A DNA stretch of 33,526 nt from Gnetum montanum (taxonomy: Eukaryota > Streptophyta > Gnetopsida > Gnetales > Gnetaceae), in the NCBI GenBank assembly GCA_015680685.1, contig MNCI01038180.1, positions 36,376-69,901 on the forward strand, written 5' to 3'. How positions within the stretch are numbered: position 1 is the first letter of the stretch; each line of letters opens with the position of its first letter. The notes under the pieces are model-generated. The model was not told the DNA's origin. It did not search any database and saw only the letters and a program-made list of their open reading frames with translations. The translations under genes were made by a program, and so were the position numbers. Below, piece by piece: positions 10,176 to 19,999 of this stretch.

Positions 10176-12541
10176 TGTTTCCTGTTCATATTTGAGGTAG
10201 ACGGTGTTGATGCGGGGTGTCTCGGAATCATCATCACAATAGATTGTATTAATTACGTACGATGCCTCTTTAGTGTTGAGGGGGTCTTTATACACCCCCA
10301 TAGTTTGATTCTGTGGTTGGACGGGGTTAGCCCCATCAAAAGTGATTTGGCCATCATCGATCATGCGCTGAATGTCCTGCTTCAAGGTGAAACAGTAATC
10401 CGTACTGTGCCCGTTGCGTTGATGGTAGTCGCAGAAGTGATCCATTCTGAATCCTTTGGGCATGGGAGGCTCATCCGGCGTTGCTAAGCTTGGGTTCTGT
10501 ACGAGTTGACAGAACCTGTCGTGTCTTTGGATGGCCGCAGGGGATAACTGTTTATGCTTCATTAGTCCAGCCTTCAAGAGTTGATCGAAGATCTGGGATG
10601 GCTTCATTGGCAAAGGCATGTATTGAGAGGGTTCTTTCCGCTCGAAGTTTCGCATACGGTTCGTTGGGTTCTGTTGTGATGATGATTCTGGCGCGTTTGT
10701 GGGAGTTGGTTTATTGTAGTTAGCAGGAGTTATTGGCGGTTTGTTTTGTTGTTGCATCCCTGCTATTGCTGCTATGGTTGCCTTAGCCTTCTCTTTATCC
10801 TTTTTAGTGTGTTGATTTTTAAAGGCTAGGTATGCAGGATCGTGGCTGTTTTGGGCCGCCTCTTCTATGTTTTTAATTTGTACAAATGCTTGATTAAGGT
10901 CATGTGCGTTAAGGTAATATAGCTTGGATTTAAAGAAATCGTTAACAGCTCCTTTTAGAATAGTAAGCAGGTAGGTCTGGGAGATTGGCTCATGCAGTCC
11001 GTTGAGAGCGGCGCTCCACCTTTGGATAAATTCTGCATAGGTTCAAGCAGTGCTTGCTTGACTTGTATGAGGCTGTCCAGGGTGGCCTCGGGTTTCAAGT
11101 TGTACTTGAACTGAGTCACGAACTGGTGTAATAAGTCTTCTAAGGAGAAGATGGAATTCCTTGGCAGGGCCCGATACCAATCAAGTGCCCTCCCTGCGAG
11201 GGACATGGGGAACACTCGGAGGATGGAGTGGGGCCATGCCTGGAGCAGCGCGCATTCTAGCCTAAATGTTATCAAGTGTGCATTGGGATCTGTCTCCCTG
11301 TTGTATTTAGTTAGTGTTGGTAAGGGAACACCTTTGGGCAAGGTTAAGGGTGGGACAGACGAGCTGATGGGGTCATCTTGGTAGAAATCCACTACCTTTA
11401 GCTCCCCATCGGTGGCTATTTTGAGGCATTTTATCTCGTCAGCTAATTCTTGCATCAGTTTCTTGGCATTTGCCCAATCTTGGGCACTCGGTAACATGGC
11501 AGCTGGGGGTTGTGCTACATTATATGGGCTAGACTGTTGGATAGTGGGTTGAAAGGTCGAAAGTTGTGCAATCGGGGGTTGCACTTGTGGCACGTGATAG
11601 GGGAAAGGCTGTGGTGGTGGCTGTACTGGGGGAACGTTGGCTGGTTGAGCCATATGGGGTGGTATGTTGTAGTGAGGAGGTTGATGTTGCTGTGATTGAG
11701 CACCCATCGTTACCTGTTGTGCAACTACATTTTGTGGCGGGACCCCCTGTTGGGTTACGGTGGTAGAAGGAGCTGTATGCATTTGAATGTGTGGGATGTA
11801 GTAAGTGGATGTGGATGCCGGTACCACGTGTGGCATCCCTATCACTCGGGGTGGGAGTGTTACTCCCACACTATCGTGAGGGGGTGGTGCTTGTGACGAT
11901 GGGTCGGCTGCTGCATCAGGGACGATGGTAAGAGGAAGCGTGCTGAGTTGCGGATCAGTTGGAGGTGGCGCATGAGCAAATGAGGATGTGTGTGATGGAG
12001 GAATTTGTATGTGAGTTAATCTGAGGGGTTGGATGGGCAGGATCTCCCCTGTACTAGGGTGAAAAATGGGGTTGACCTGTGCTTGCAGGCTCAGAGTGTG
12101 GTAAGAATCCTCTTGTTCAAATTGAGCGGCTAAGTCGTCCTCTTCCTCTAGTTGGGATTCTAGTGCAGGCTAATCCAAGGAATGTCTCCTTTGCAGGAGG
12201 AGTTGTGTGACAAGCTCCAAATACTGCTCCGGAACAGGGATGACGTCATATGGTGAGGGGATGAACTCATGTCCCCCTCTGTAAAAGAGTTCGAACTGCC
12301 TCTTTACCTCCAGTTCGGCTCGATCTACAGCCAGGCCAGCTTGTATCTTGATGCATATAAAGTTATACTAATCCTGAGTTATGATGTTGGAGGCCGGGTC
12401 TCTCCCTTGCAACCTTAGGGACCGGCGGGGCCCCACGGCCAGTTGTACTCCTGGGTGTTGTGTGGCAGGTTGTTGGATAGCCATGGTGTCTATGACGTCA
12501 GTTACTTGAGCTGTTGCAGCGGTGGTGTTCACGAGGTTCAT
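9957..12541 (-). pseudogene. E2 gag (broken)
   Basis: Structural capsid/nucleocapsid polyprotein. The likely start is ATG at 12541, giving MNLVNTTAATAQV and then RRSLRLQGRDP, which aligns with RRSLRLQGKDP in E1. TAG codons at 12368-12370 and 12170-12172 interrupt the same frame. A long Q/P-rich region (about 11870-11500) precedes the retrotransposon gag core with RALDWYRALP and FVTQFKYNLKP (about 11250-11100). A frameshift near 11040 moves the frame, which then continues to the zinc knuckle CDYHQRNGHSTDYC at about 10430, the Tat-type C-x-Y-H-x(4)-H-x(4)-C form. The leader between primer-binding site and ATG is about 0.7 kb and contains a minisatellite. Confidence 0.85.
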
Positions 12542-12720
12542 GATGAATTGTTGAGGGTATGATACGGGGTAGAGGAACGAAATTAGTATACTTGGTACAG
12601 CGTAGACTAAGGGATAAAGTGCGGCGTATATGCTTCAATGTTCAGCATAAAGAATCAGCGTAGACAACGTATATAGTGTAAGGGGTGGAGCGTATACGCT
12701 GGGCCACGTATACAGATTTG

Positions 12721-12948
12721 GCGTAAACTGAGTACAGCGTAAACAGAGTACATCGTGAACAGGATAGAGCGTAAAACAGGGTCGGGCGTAAAAAAAGTAC
12801 AACATAAAACAAGACAGTGTAAACCAGGCTCAGTGTAAAACTAGGCAAAGCGTAAACAGAATACAACGTAAATGAGGCTCAACGTAAAACTAGGCGAAGC
12901 GTAAATAGAATACAGCGTAAATGATGCTCAGCGTAAAACAAAGGATAG
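12721..12948. repeat. 16-bp minisatellite in the E2 leader (14 units)
   Basis: Units beginning (G)CGTAAA start at 12721, 12737, 12753, 12769, 12785, 12802, 12818, 12834, 12850, 12867, 12883, 12899, 12916 and 12932. The last six form two copies of a 49-50 bp higher-order unit (CGTAAAcAGAATACA, CGTAAATGAGGCTCA, CGTAAAACTAGGCGA types). Around it (12600-13200) are further GCGTAGACGCTG and GTGTATACGCT words resembling those in the LTR. The array lies between primer-binding site and gag. No such array exists in the 240-nt leader of E1. Confidence 0.8.
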
Positions 12949-13217
12949 CGCTAAATACTGAACAGCGTAGACGCTGGACAGTTAGTAGAATGCATTCAGG
13001 CAAGGTTGCGTAGATGCTGGGGTTTTTGTGGACAGTCCACATGAAGTTGGCAGTGTATACGCTGAAAGACTTGCAGAGCTTGATGAGCGTAGACGCTAGT
13101 AAGCGTGCAGGCAAGGTTTCCAGACGAGGCAGGGGTTTCAACAGAAAAGAGTGTGGTTGGCAGTGTATACGCTCAACAGCGTAGATGCTGATAAGTTTGC
13201 GAGCGAATGTTTTAGGG

Positions 13218-13235
13218 GTCCTCCATCTAGCGCCA
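13218..13235 (-). promoter_or_regulatory. Primer-binding site of E2
   Basis: Five bases inside the LTR end the minus strand reads TGGCGCTAGATGGAGGAC. It starts with TGG, as needed to pair with a tRNA 3' CCA end. E1 has TGGCACTAGAAGGAGGGC at the matching place. The TGGCGC start is common in Tat and Athila elements; I did not identify the tRNA. Confidence 0.65.
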
Positions 13236-13833
13236 ATTTCTGTACCGCCTGAGATCGTCGGCCTCCGGCTGGAAGGAAACAGAGACCGTGGGATTGTAGG
13301 ACGAGAACAGAAGACCCTGCCTTTGCCTGAGGGTGAGCTGGAATGCACGAAGGCAGAGTACCTTAGGTGGTCCGCACGTGGATCAGACAAGGATTTACCC
13401 GCACGTATGCAAAGGTGCTATACGCTGGGTTATGGCGTAAATGGCGTAAACGGGCGTAGACGGCTTAAACAGCATAAAACAGATGCAAACGGAGCGTAAG
13501 CGTAAACGGGCGTAAACAGAATGCGTGGGCCAAGTTGACGTAAAACTGTAAACTGTAAACAATCTTATGCAGTAAATGTAACAATGATATTACAGAATGA
13601 GAATACAGTGCATCGGTTTAACGCAGTTGTGGCGAAGCACAAGGAAGACGAAATGCCCCAATGGATGGGAGGGCGGCTGGGCTGGATTACGCTGTGGGTG
13701 TGGCGTAGAGATTGTGCGCTGCGTACAGGTTTTCCAATGTAAGAGGGTTTTGAGCTCTAGTGCATAGCGTAAATGTCTCTGGGTATGCTTTGGGATTTTT
13801 TCTGACCGTCCTTGGTGGAGTGGAGAAGTGGGG

Positions 13834-13841
13834 TTTTTATA
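13834..13841 (-). promoter_or_regulatory. TATA box in E2 5' LTR
   Basis: The minus strand reads GATATAAAAACCCC. It is conserved with 6942-6949. U3 would be about 640 nt (14488 to here) and R-U5 about 590 nt. Confidence 0.55.
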
Positions 13842-13933
13842 TCGGTTGTTACGCTAGACTCGGGTTAGGAGACACGTGGCGTGTTGACCAGGTGCATACA
13901 ATTTACAAATATACAACATATTACATCTGCCGG

Positions 13934-14344
13934 GCGTATACGCGGGGCGTATACGCCACATCATGTCGGCGTACACGCTGGGCGTATACGCTAGACGTGC
14001 TGGGCGTGTGAACTTGGGTGGAGACGCTATGGACGCTGGGCATGCACGCCGACAATGGTTGGGCATATACGCTGACGACTGCTGACTTGCTTCAATTCTT
14101 GCTCTTCGGTGTTGTCTCCATTCTATCATTGAGACTTGATCGTCGGGCATGTGCATCTGTGGTGCCGAGCGTACAAATGAGACATGTACATTGGGCGCGC
14201 AAGTCGGATGTCTACTGGGTGTATACGCTGGGAATGTCAGGCGTATACGCTGGACGTGTATACACTGTTGATGCTGAGCGTATATGCTGGGCGTATACGC
14301 TGGTACTGTCGGGCGTATACGCTGTTGATGCTGGGCGTATACGC
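13934..14344. repeat. Array of GCGTATACGC palindromes in U3
   Basis: The perfect 10-bp palindrome GCGTATACGC starts at 13934, 13947, 13982, 14241, 14291, 14313 and 14335. Near matches (GTGTATACGC, GCATATACGC, GCGTACACGC, GCGTATATGC) lie between them, often followed by TGG or TGTTGATG. All lie upstream of the LTR TATA box on the coding strand, so they are candidate binding sites of a dimeric regulator. One further exact copy is at 12690 in the leader. Confidence 0.8.
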
Positions 14345-14488
14345 TGGTACTGCACTTAGCGAAAAGTGGGCCTTTTGATTCCAGAAGTTTGTAATGTGCG
14401 ACGCCAAATGTAGCCGTGGCCGTTTGTGGGTCCCAGGGACCTGCTTCTTGCTGGGGAAGCACTAAGCTTGAAATTTTGTGGTGCCTCA

Positions 14489-14493
14489 TGTAC
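14489..14493. repeat. Target site duplication of E2, right copy (TGTAC)
   Basis: These bases lie directly outside the CA end of the 5' LTR. They pair with TGTAT at 6353-6357 (4 of 5 identical). Confidence 0.7.
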
Positions 14494-14662
14494 CATTATC
14501 GAAGATAAGTGCATGAGGAACACCAAACTTGTTTACAATTTGTTGTTGAACAAATTGTGTAGTGGTAAATGACATACAGTCAGTAACAGTAGCCACTTCT
14601 GTCCATTTTGTAAAATAGTCAATGGCAACAACAATGTAGGCTTTTCCATTGGACATTGGTGT
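14494..14662 (-). pseudogene. E3 integrase, catalytic core fragment between E1 and E2
   Basis: 169 bp of minus-strand coding sequence stranded between the two inserted elements. It reads PMSNGKAYIVVAIDYFTKW and later NKFGVPHALIFDNG, the centre of the integrase catalytic core, including the second catalytic Asp in the DNG box. The first catalytic Asp (WGIDFMGP block) lies on the other side of E1 at about 31610-31625; the third acidic residue lies on the other side of E2 at about 6270. This fragment is open in frame. It is what allows the E1 and E2 boundaries to be set precisely. Confidence 0.85.
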
Positions 14663-14667
14663 GATAG
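14663..14667. repeat. Target site duplication of E1, left copy (GATAG)
   Basis: Identical to 31603-31607. Both copies lie directly outside the LTR ends, in E3 integrase coding sequence. Confidence 0.9.
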
Positions 14668-16198
14668 TGTAACGACGGAAAATGTCGGCAACTGGAAAAT
14701 ACCAAACAAAATCCCGTGTACACAGTTTTAACCACGGATCCGCATGAGGGCTATGCTGGAAAAACGAATTTGCGGTGCCCTGAACGGTCTTGTTGATCAG
14801 ACAAGGACTTACTAATCAGTAAACTGATGAAGATTATGAATATTTTGTGGAACGATATGATTCGGCGAGTCGCAAAATGAGAGAAAAGCAATGTAGATGA
14901 ATGGTAATGATGATGATAGCGTTAACACGACAACAGGAATCAGACACGAGAGAAACGTGTGATTGCAAGATCTATAGTTTGACCCGGTAAAATAAGTATT
15001 TTGTATATTCAAGTTACACTGGGGAGACATCGATTGTTTTGTATAAAGCAAACACAAAGCAGCAAGAAACAAACAAACTGTCTGAGCAGAAGTGCAGAAT
15101 AGAATCCGATCTACCTTGTAGGCCGGAGAAGGGATGCAAGGAAGGTCAAGTTCTGATGTCTATTGATCAACTGCTTCTGATGAATAGAAACTCACAAACC
15201 ACACTAGATGATCTCTGGATCTCTGATCTACTCCTTTTGCCTTAGGTAGTCTTTGCTCGGAACTGCCGATAATCGCCAATGGAGAAAGTTGTGTCTTCAC
15301 TAAAGGGGTAATCGCTCTTATTGCCAATGCTCAAGCCAAGTGTCTCTTGTCTCTGTCTCTCTATTATTATCCTTTTTTGTCCTTACTCTTTTCTTCGCCA
15401 ACTGGGATATTTATAGGTTTGACGATATGTGGAGAAGGCACAGCTGTGATGACACGTGTTTCAAACTTTTCAGAAGATCGCTGACTTGACCATCCTTGTG
15501 TTGAAATCTGTATCTACGCACAGTACGCACATCTGCGTATTGTGCGTATGAGTGACAAATGTGGGTCGGGCATGTCTCCATTGATTTTGGGCTACATTAC
15601 GCTCGTACGCATTATGTCGTGTACAAGAGCGTAATAAAGCATGAAGACAATAGATTCAAGCTGCTTTGCGCTCGTTTACGCTGCCGTGCGTAGTGAAGCG
15701 TAAGCAATGATTATTTTGATGATGACTTACACTGACACACGCTGCGTTGCGTTAAGGGCATAAGGCCACCAATATGTAAAAAAAGAAAAGCCCCGATCTA
15801 CTGTGTGTCATTGATCTCTCTTTGACTTTTTCGACGCTCATTACGCTGCCGTGCGTACTGAGCGTAAACTCGGCCTTGGATAAAAAGACTTAGCCAAAAT
15901 ACACGAGAAGTCGCGTATTACGCTGTTTAGGCCTTAGTCTTTGCCAAATCTGCTAAAGTAAACTGCCTTCTAATGTCAGACTACGTTTCGCTGAGCATCA
16001 TTATGCTACACTGCATGCTATAGCGTAAATATGGAAACATAGTGAGATAAGAAATCTGCGAAGGGAAACCAAAGTCTTGATGCCGCGCGCCTCCTTGCAT
16101 CGCCCTTTCTTGTTCTTCTTTCTAGAATTCTGTCATGTACTCTTGCCCGGATCACGAATCTTTGCCTGAGGCCGACTCGCAATTTCCACGGTGTTTCA
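14668..16198 (-). repeat. E1 3' LTR
   Basis: 1,531 bp from TGTAACGACGG to GGTGTTTCA; matches 30076-31602 end to end with mostly single-base differences. On the coding strand it starts TGAAACACC and ends TTACA. A TATAAATAT box is at 15407-15415. The LTR is rich in GCGTAA and TTACGC words (about 15530-16020). The purine tract AAAGAGGGGCCAT lies just inside (16199-16211). Confidence 0.92.
15407..15415 (-). promoter_or_regulatory. TATA box in E1 3' LTR
   Basis: The minus strand reads CCTATAAATATCCCAG. It is conserved in the other LTR at 30811-30819, about 790 nt into the LTR. That predicts a long U3 and a start of transcription near 15380 (3' LTR) or 30785 (5' LTR). Confidence 0.55.
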
Positions 16199-16211
16199 AT
16201 GGCCCCTCTTT
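16199..16211 (-). promoter_or_regulatory. Polypurine tract of E1
   Basis: The minus strand reads AAAGAGGGGCCAT immediately before the LTR start TGAAACACC. This is the expected primer site for plus-strand DNA synthesis. Confidence 0.65.
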
Positions 16212-17302
16212 GTTGATGGTTAGAGGGCATGCCCGAAAGACATCGACAAAGAATGTGAAACACCAGAGAGGCAAAAGCACTAACAGCGTTCATCAATGGC
16301 TATTCAAGTGTCGCCCTGTCAACATAGAAGAGCAAAGATGGAGGTAGTAGGAGATAGAATGGTACAGGAGGAAATAGGTTAGGGGAAGACTCACATGGAG
16401 CAGGATGGCAGAAGTATGGAATATGCTCATTGAACATGCAGAAACGTATGCATACTTGTGTTAACAGGAATGCTTTCAGATGAGCATAGCGCATCGGTCT
16501 GAGATTTCTCTGTTACAGACTGTACCAGGAATGCTTGCAAAAGGAGCACAGCGCATCACTTTTGCGATGTCTCTGCTATGACATTTAATTGCGTTGCATC
16601 AGTTTATGGACTTGATTGCAATGAGAGTGTGGAAAATGGGTGCTTGCGTATGTGGCTTTTGCATACAGGAGGCAGATGGTAGGGATGAAGCGAAGTAGGA
16701 GCTAAGGGTAGGATTATAAAGAGAAGAGGGATGCACTTCTAAGTGGACAGGCTAACCCGAGTAGCCATTTCAAAATGCTATTCCTACTTCACCACTCAGA
16801 TGAATGCACCTTTGGACGACATCTTTGAAGCAAGTAACCTGCAACCAAAGAAGAAGACATAGGATACCATTGCTTGTCCGAACAACAGGCGAGGTTGTTG
16901 AAACGAGTGCCGACAGAGGCGAGATGAAGTGACCGGGCTATGAAGGAGGAACTGTAGCACAAGGCCAGAGTCTTCAACCTTGACGCTCGGCCCAGCATAT
17001 CGTCGCCAAAGATCATCAGACTCGGCACACCTGACTGGTTATGTAAAGAACCAGCCAGATGAATCTGTGAAGCCAGGGCCTGATAGCGATGATGAGNCTC
17101 TCAGAGGTACCACTGCTGCACTGGGTGCGGTGACAGTATCTCCGAGAGGTCAGTAGTATGCCTCTCGGCACATTTGAGGAATCAGTCGGATGCCGGTGGG
17201 GTAGCGACGCTGGGATTGTCCCAGTATGCCACCCCGCTTGACGTGAAGCTACACAGGGATGATTACGCTCGCTTGATTTGCATGGTGGCGGCTTGTAAAT
17301 CC
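16212..17302. other. E1 spacer between 3' LTR and motif array
   Basis: Roughly 1.1 kb without a convincing gene. Frames on both strands are short and show no motif. It contains an imperfect pair of about 50 bp (near 16467-16515 and 16535-16585, sharing AGGAATGCTT and CATAGCGCATC/CACAGCGCATC words). An ambiguous base is at 17097. The minus-strand frame 17016-17486 runs into the motif array and looks like a by-product of it. Confidence 0.5.
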
Positions 17303-17755
17303 CAGTTTTAAGTCCTGGTAGACTGTCGTTGCTGGTTTTAAGTCTCAGCAGACCATGGTCCCAGTTTAGAGTCTGGGCAGACCGAGAAATGCTAGTTTTA
17401 CGTCGTAGCGGACGGTAGCGGGGCTGATTTAAGGTTTTAGTAGACCATGCTGTGGATGTTAGTTTCGCGTCATGACCCAAGGACACATCTGTGTTGGTTT
17501 TACGTCTCAGCAGACGGTTGCTTACCTGTGACAGTTTTATGTCATGACGGACAACCGGTGCCAGTTTATCGTCGTAGCGGACACGTGCAAAAGATGCCAG
17601 TTTTTTGTCTTGGCGGACCTATACAATACTGCCAGTTTTACGTCGTAGCGGACGGTTACAAATTGCCAGTTTAGCGTCGTGGTGGACGGTCAGTACCAGT
17701 TTAGCGTCGTGGCGGACGCGTGCAAGGAATGCCAGTTTAACATCGTAGCGGACGA
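17303..17755 (+). repeat. Array of 14 spaced copies of the GTC-N6-GAC motif
   Basis: A core of about 20 bp, consensus CAGTTTTACGTCGTAGCGG followed by AC, recurs at about 17303, 17332, 17361, 17392, 17423, 17458, 17494, 17531, 17561, 17597, 17632, 17666, 17697 and 17732. Spacing is 29-37 bp, with variable linkers between cores. All copies have the same orientation. Most keep GTC and GAC six bases apart although the bases between them vary. The array lies just downstream of the integrase stop on the coding strand. Related single or clustered copies are at 21268, 25701-25799 and, in E2, 8164-8451. Confidence 0.85.
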
Positions 17756-17791
17756 TTGTTGCCATACCTGATATTCACACTGGAGATGCCA

Positions 17792-18780
17792 CTATATGTA
17801 ATACCGCTTCAGATATATATGATTGACAGGGTTTGGTAACTCATTGCCGTCGATATTCGCTAACTTGAATGCTCCGTTGCTGTATGCATCAGTCACCAAG
17901 AAAGGACCCTCCCAGTTTGCATAGAATTTGCCTACTGGTTCGCGAATGGCCTTGAGAACTAAATCCCTTTTCTTGATCGGACGTTGCTGAAGATTGTGAC
18001 GATGTTTTTGCCTCTGCTTATCTTGATACTTTTTAATTGTATCAAGTGTTTGTATTCGCTTCTCTTCTACTGAATCCAAATCCATGATCCGAGACTCGGT
18101 GTGTTGAGCCTCATTTATAATCGTGGAGAGGATCATTCTCAGAGAAGGGATTTGCAACTCGAGGGGCAGCACCGCCTCGGATCCGTAAACTAGGCTATAG
18201 GGTGTACTGTTTGTAGCTATCCTACAGGTAGTGTGATATGCCCATAGCACATAGAGGATCTTTTCGTGCCACCGTCTCTTATTATTGTCTAGTATTTTCT
18301 TGAGCAGATTGATGATGACCTTGTTTGTTGCTTTAGCTTGACCATTCGCTTNNNNNNNNNNNNNNNNNNNNNNNNNNNNNNNNNNNNNNNNNNNNNNNNN
18401 NNNNNNNNNNNNNNNNNNNNNNNNNNNNNNNNNNNNNNNNNNNNNNNNNNNNNNNNNNNNNNNNNNNNNNNNNNNNNNNNNNNNNNNNNNNNNNNNNNNN
18501 NNNNNNNNNNNNNNNNNNNNNNTATGTAACTCTGTAGGTGACACGTGTATAAGATTTGCGTGGCGCTGACACGTGTCATAAGTTTTAACCTTTGTCAGGA
18601 AATCTTTTTCCATGCGTGGCCAGTAGTACCCTAAGCGGTGGATCTTCAAAGCCATAGCCCGTGGTGCTACGTGTCCTCCGCATAATCTCTCGTGAACCTT
18701 GCCAATGATACGCTGCGCTTGGTCCTTGTTAACGTAAGTAAGCAGCACACCATCAAAAGAGCGTCTATAGAGAGTACTGT
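17792..18780 (-). pseudogene. E1 integrase (gapped, catalytic Glu changed)
   Basis: Would insert element cDNA into the genome. The N-terminal zinc-binding domain shows HERLCGGH, then GYYWPRMEKDF and KTYDTCQRHA; relatives have C-x-x-C at the last site, so the first Cys is Tyr here. A 171-N gap (18352-18522) removes the region with the first two catalytic Asp residues. After it comes ANGQAKATNK, where relatives have QAE: the third catalytic residue is Lys (codon 18332-18334). The C-terminal half follows (WAYHTTCR, TPYSLVYGSEAVLP, GKFYANWEGPF) and ends with TAG near 17792. It is in frame with RT and both RNase H domains upstream. Stops near 18760-18926 separate it from the second RNase H. Confidence 0.88.
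18352..18522. other. Assembly gap of 171 N
   Basis: A run of N inside the E1 integrase core. Only about 70 residues (57 of them N) separate CQRHA from ANGQ, whereas related integrases have roughly 115-120. The gap length is therefore probably an underestimate, or this copy has a deletion. Confidence 0.9.
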
Positions 18781-18925
18781 CTCCTATGATTACGTACTAC
18801 CTAGCTTGCTTGCGGATTGCATCTTTCTATGCGCGTGTCAATTCGTGTGGTAGTTCGCCCTGCAAGAGGTAAGTTTTAATGTTGTCGTACCATTCCGGTG
18901 TGCTTTCTTCGAGAAGGAAAGATAT

Positions 18926-19420
18926 TTACGCCGCCTGAACGATAGGACTTGTGCAATCTGTTATTAAAGTAGGACAAGTGTCGAGCAGATGTGAGGGCAC
19001 GTTTAAGGCCAGCGTAGCCAGTGCATCGGCCAGTGTGTTATCAGTTCGTGGCACGTGTTGGGCATCGATGGTCGCAAATTTGTTTAGAAGATCTTTAGCC
19101 ATATCGCAGTAGGGCTGCATATGTGCAGCCTTACAGGCGTAGACTCCTGTGACCTGATTGATGATGAGCATCGAATCACCCCTAATCGCCAAGTGTCGAA
19201 CATCGAGTTCGCTTGTAGCTAGTAATCCTCTGAGGAGCCCCTCGTACTCTGCCACATTGTTTGTACAGGGGAAGGTTAAGCGATAAGCGTGAAGACGCAC
19301 ATCCTCAGATGATAGCGTAATAACGGTGGTGGCACTACCACCTTTAGCGGTTGAAGCTCTGTCGAAATACAACGTCGCCTCGAGGCTTGTTAAGACAAGG
19401 CTTAAACTATGTACATGTTC
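18926..19420 (-). pseudogene. E1 second RNase H domain (Tat-type, archaeal-like)
   Basis: Minus-strand open part 19372-18926 (148 codons). The order of motifs is LYFDRAS (first acidic residue), FPCTNNVAEYEGLLRGL (Glu), IRGDSMLIINQVTG (Asp), then HVPRTDNTLADALATLAL (last Asp), so all four RNase H active-site acidic residues are present. The only oddity at the active site is FDRAS where relatives have FDGAS. This extra RNase H after the gypsy RNase H is characteristic of the Tat lineage and is thought to help degrade RNA during reverse transcription. It lies in the common pol frame. Stops near 19490 and at 18926-18928 bound it. Confidence 0.88.
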
Positions 19421-19627
19421 ATCTAGAAACTCAGGCTCTATGGTTGCCTGATTGTCAATAGGTGATGTTACTAACTGGTCAGCTATTTCCTAGCCTTTCA
19501 TAGCAGATTGGCCAACATAATGCAGATCGAATTCTGCTGTGATAGCCTTCCAGCGAGCTATTCTGCTACTCTCATATAGATTTTGCGTAATGGTCCTAAG
19601 GATGTTATTTTTACAGATGATGTAAAC

Positions 19628-19999
19628 TTAGCTACAGAAAAGGTAATGTCTACACTTTTTGAGCGTAAATACTAATGCTAGACAGTTATGCTCTACTTCA
19701 TTATACCTCGTTTCGTACGCATATAGAGCATGACTCATGTAGTAGATGGGCACTTCCGACCCATCATCGCTCCTTTGACAAAGTAATGCTGCTAACGCTA
19801 CGTCCGAAGTTGCGAGGTAAATGTAAAACAGTAGATCTTTTTGTGGTGGGAAAACTGTTGGTAAGTGTTGAAGTTCTTGTTTTAGGCTGTCAAATGCACG
19901 CTGGCAATCTTCCGTCCATGCGAAATTAACCTCCTTTTTAAGCAAATGTTGCATGGGATGTAATTTGTCAGTTAACCTTGAGATGAATCGGCGTATAAA
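19628..19999 (-). pseudogene. E1 first (gypsy-type) RNase H domain
   Basis: Open part 19954-19628. It reads FAWTEDCQRAFDSLKQEL, then LFYIYLATSDVALAALLCQ and PIYYMSHALYAYETRYNEVEHNCLALVFTLKKCRHYL. This is the connection-RNase H region of Ty3/gypsy pol. Relatives normally have DAS in the first active-site block; here it is LATSD, so the domain may be weakened. A stop near 19628 (and codons lost just upstream near 20000) break the otherwise shared pol frame. Confidence 0.82.

Larger units (their letters stand above)
6358..14488 (-). mobile_element. E2: Tat-like LTR retrotransposon with gag and protease only
   Basis: An 8.1-kb minus-strand element with two LTRs (6358-7503 and 13241-14488), a primer-binding site next to the right LTR, a gag-protease reading frame and the last exon of an antisense gene. 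RT, RNase H and integrase are absent. Its gag and protease resemble those of E1 throughout, and both share an unusual gag N-terminal RRSLRLQG motif and near-identical primer-binding sites, so it belongs to the same broad Tat-like family. LTR sequences of E1 and E2 are not obviously homologous. The element is either a non-autonomous, pol-deleted relative or an assembly in which the pol part was lost at the Ns at 7504/7559. Confidence 0.85.
13241..14488 (-). repeat. E2 5' LTR (complete)
   Basis: 1,248 bp from TGTACCGCC to GGTGCCTCA, that is TGAGGCACC...GGCGGTACA on the coding strand. It has the same start as 6358 and matches that copy up to 14394. The last 94 bases exist only here, but the end is fixed by the CA terminus, by the target duplication at 14489-14493 and by E3 integrase coding sequence that resumes immediately outside. 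A TATA box is at 13834-13841. Confidence 0.85.

Noticed and set aside
9909-10487. 192-codon plus-strand frame, and other plus-strand frames at 8661-9882 and 11151-11896
   Set aside because: They are opposite-strand shadows of E2 gag and protease, whose minus-strand frames carry recognisable motifs.
6358-14488. E2 left boundary placed at the end of similarity (7503/14394) with flanks TGTAT/ATGTG
   Set aside because: That choice gave no target duplication and no CA end. Ending the right LTR at 14488 gives TG...CA, a 4/5 duplication and immediate resumption of E3 integrase coding sequence.
14812-15245. Frames repeated at 14812-15245 and 30216-30649
   Set aside because: Both are the same stretch of the two E1 LTRs; their repetition comes from LTR pairing and not from coding conservation.
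17303-17755. CRISPR-like appearance of the spaced repeats
   Set aside because: The context is a plant retroelement, cores are degenerate, linkers are only about 8-17 bp and there are no cas genes.
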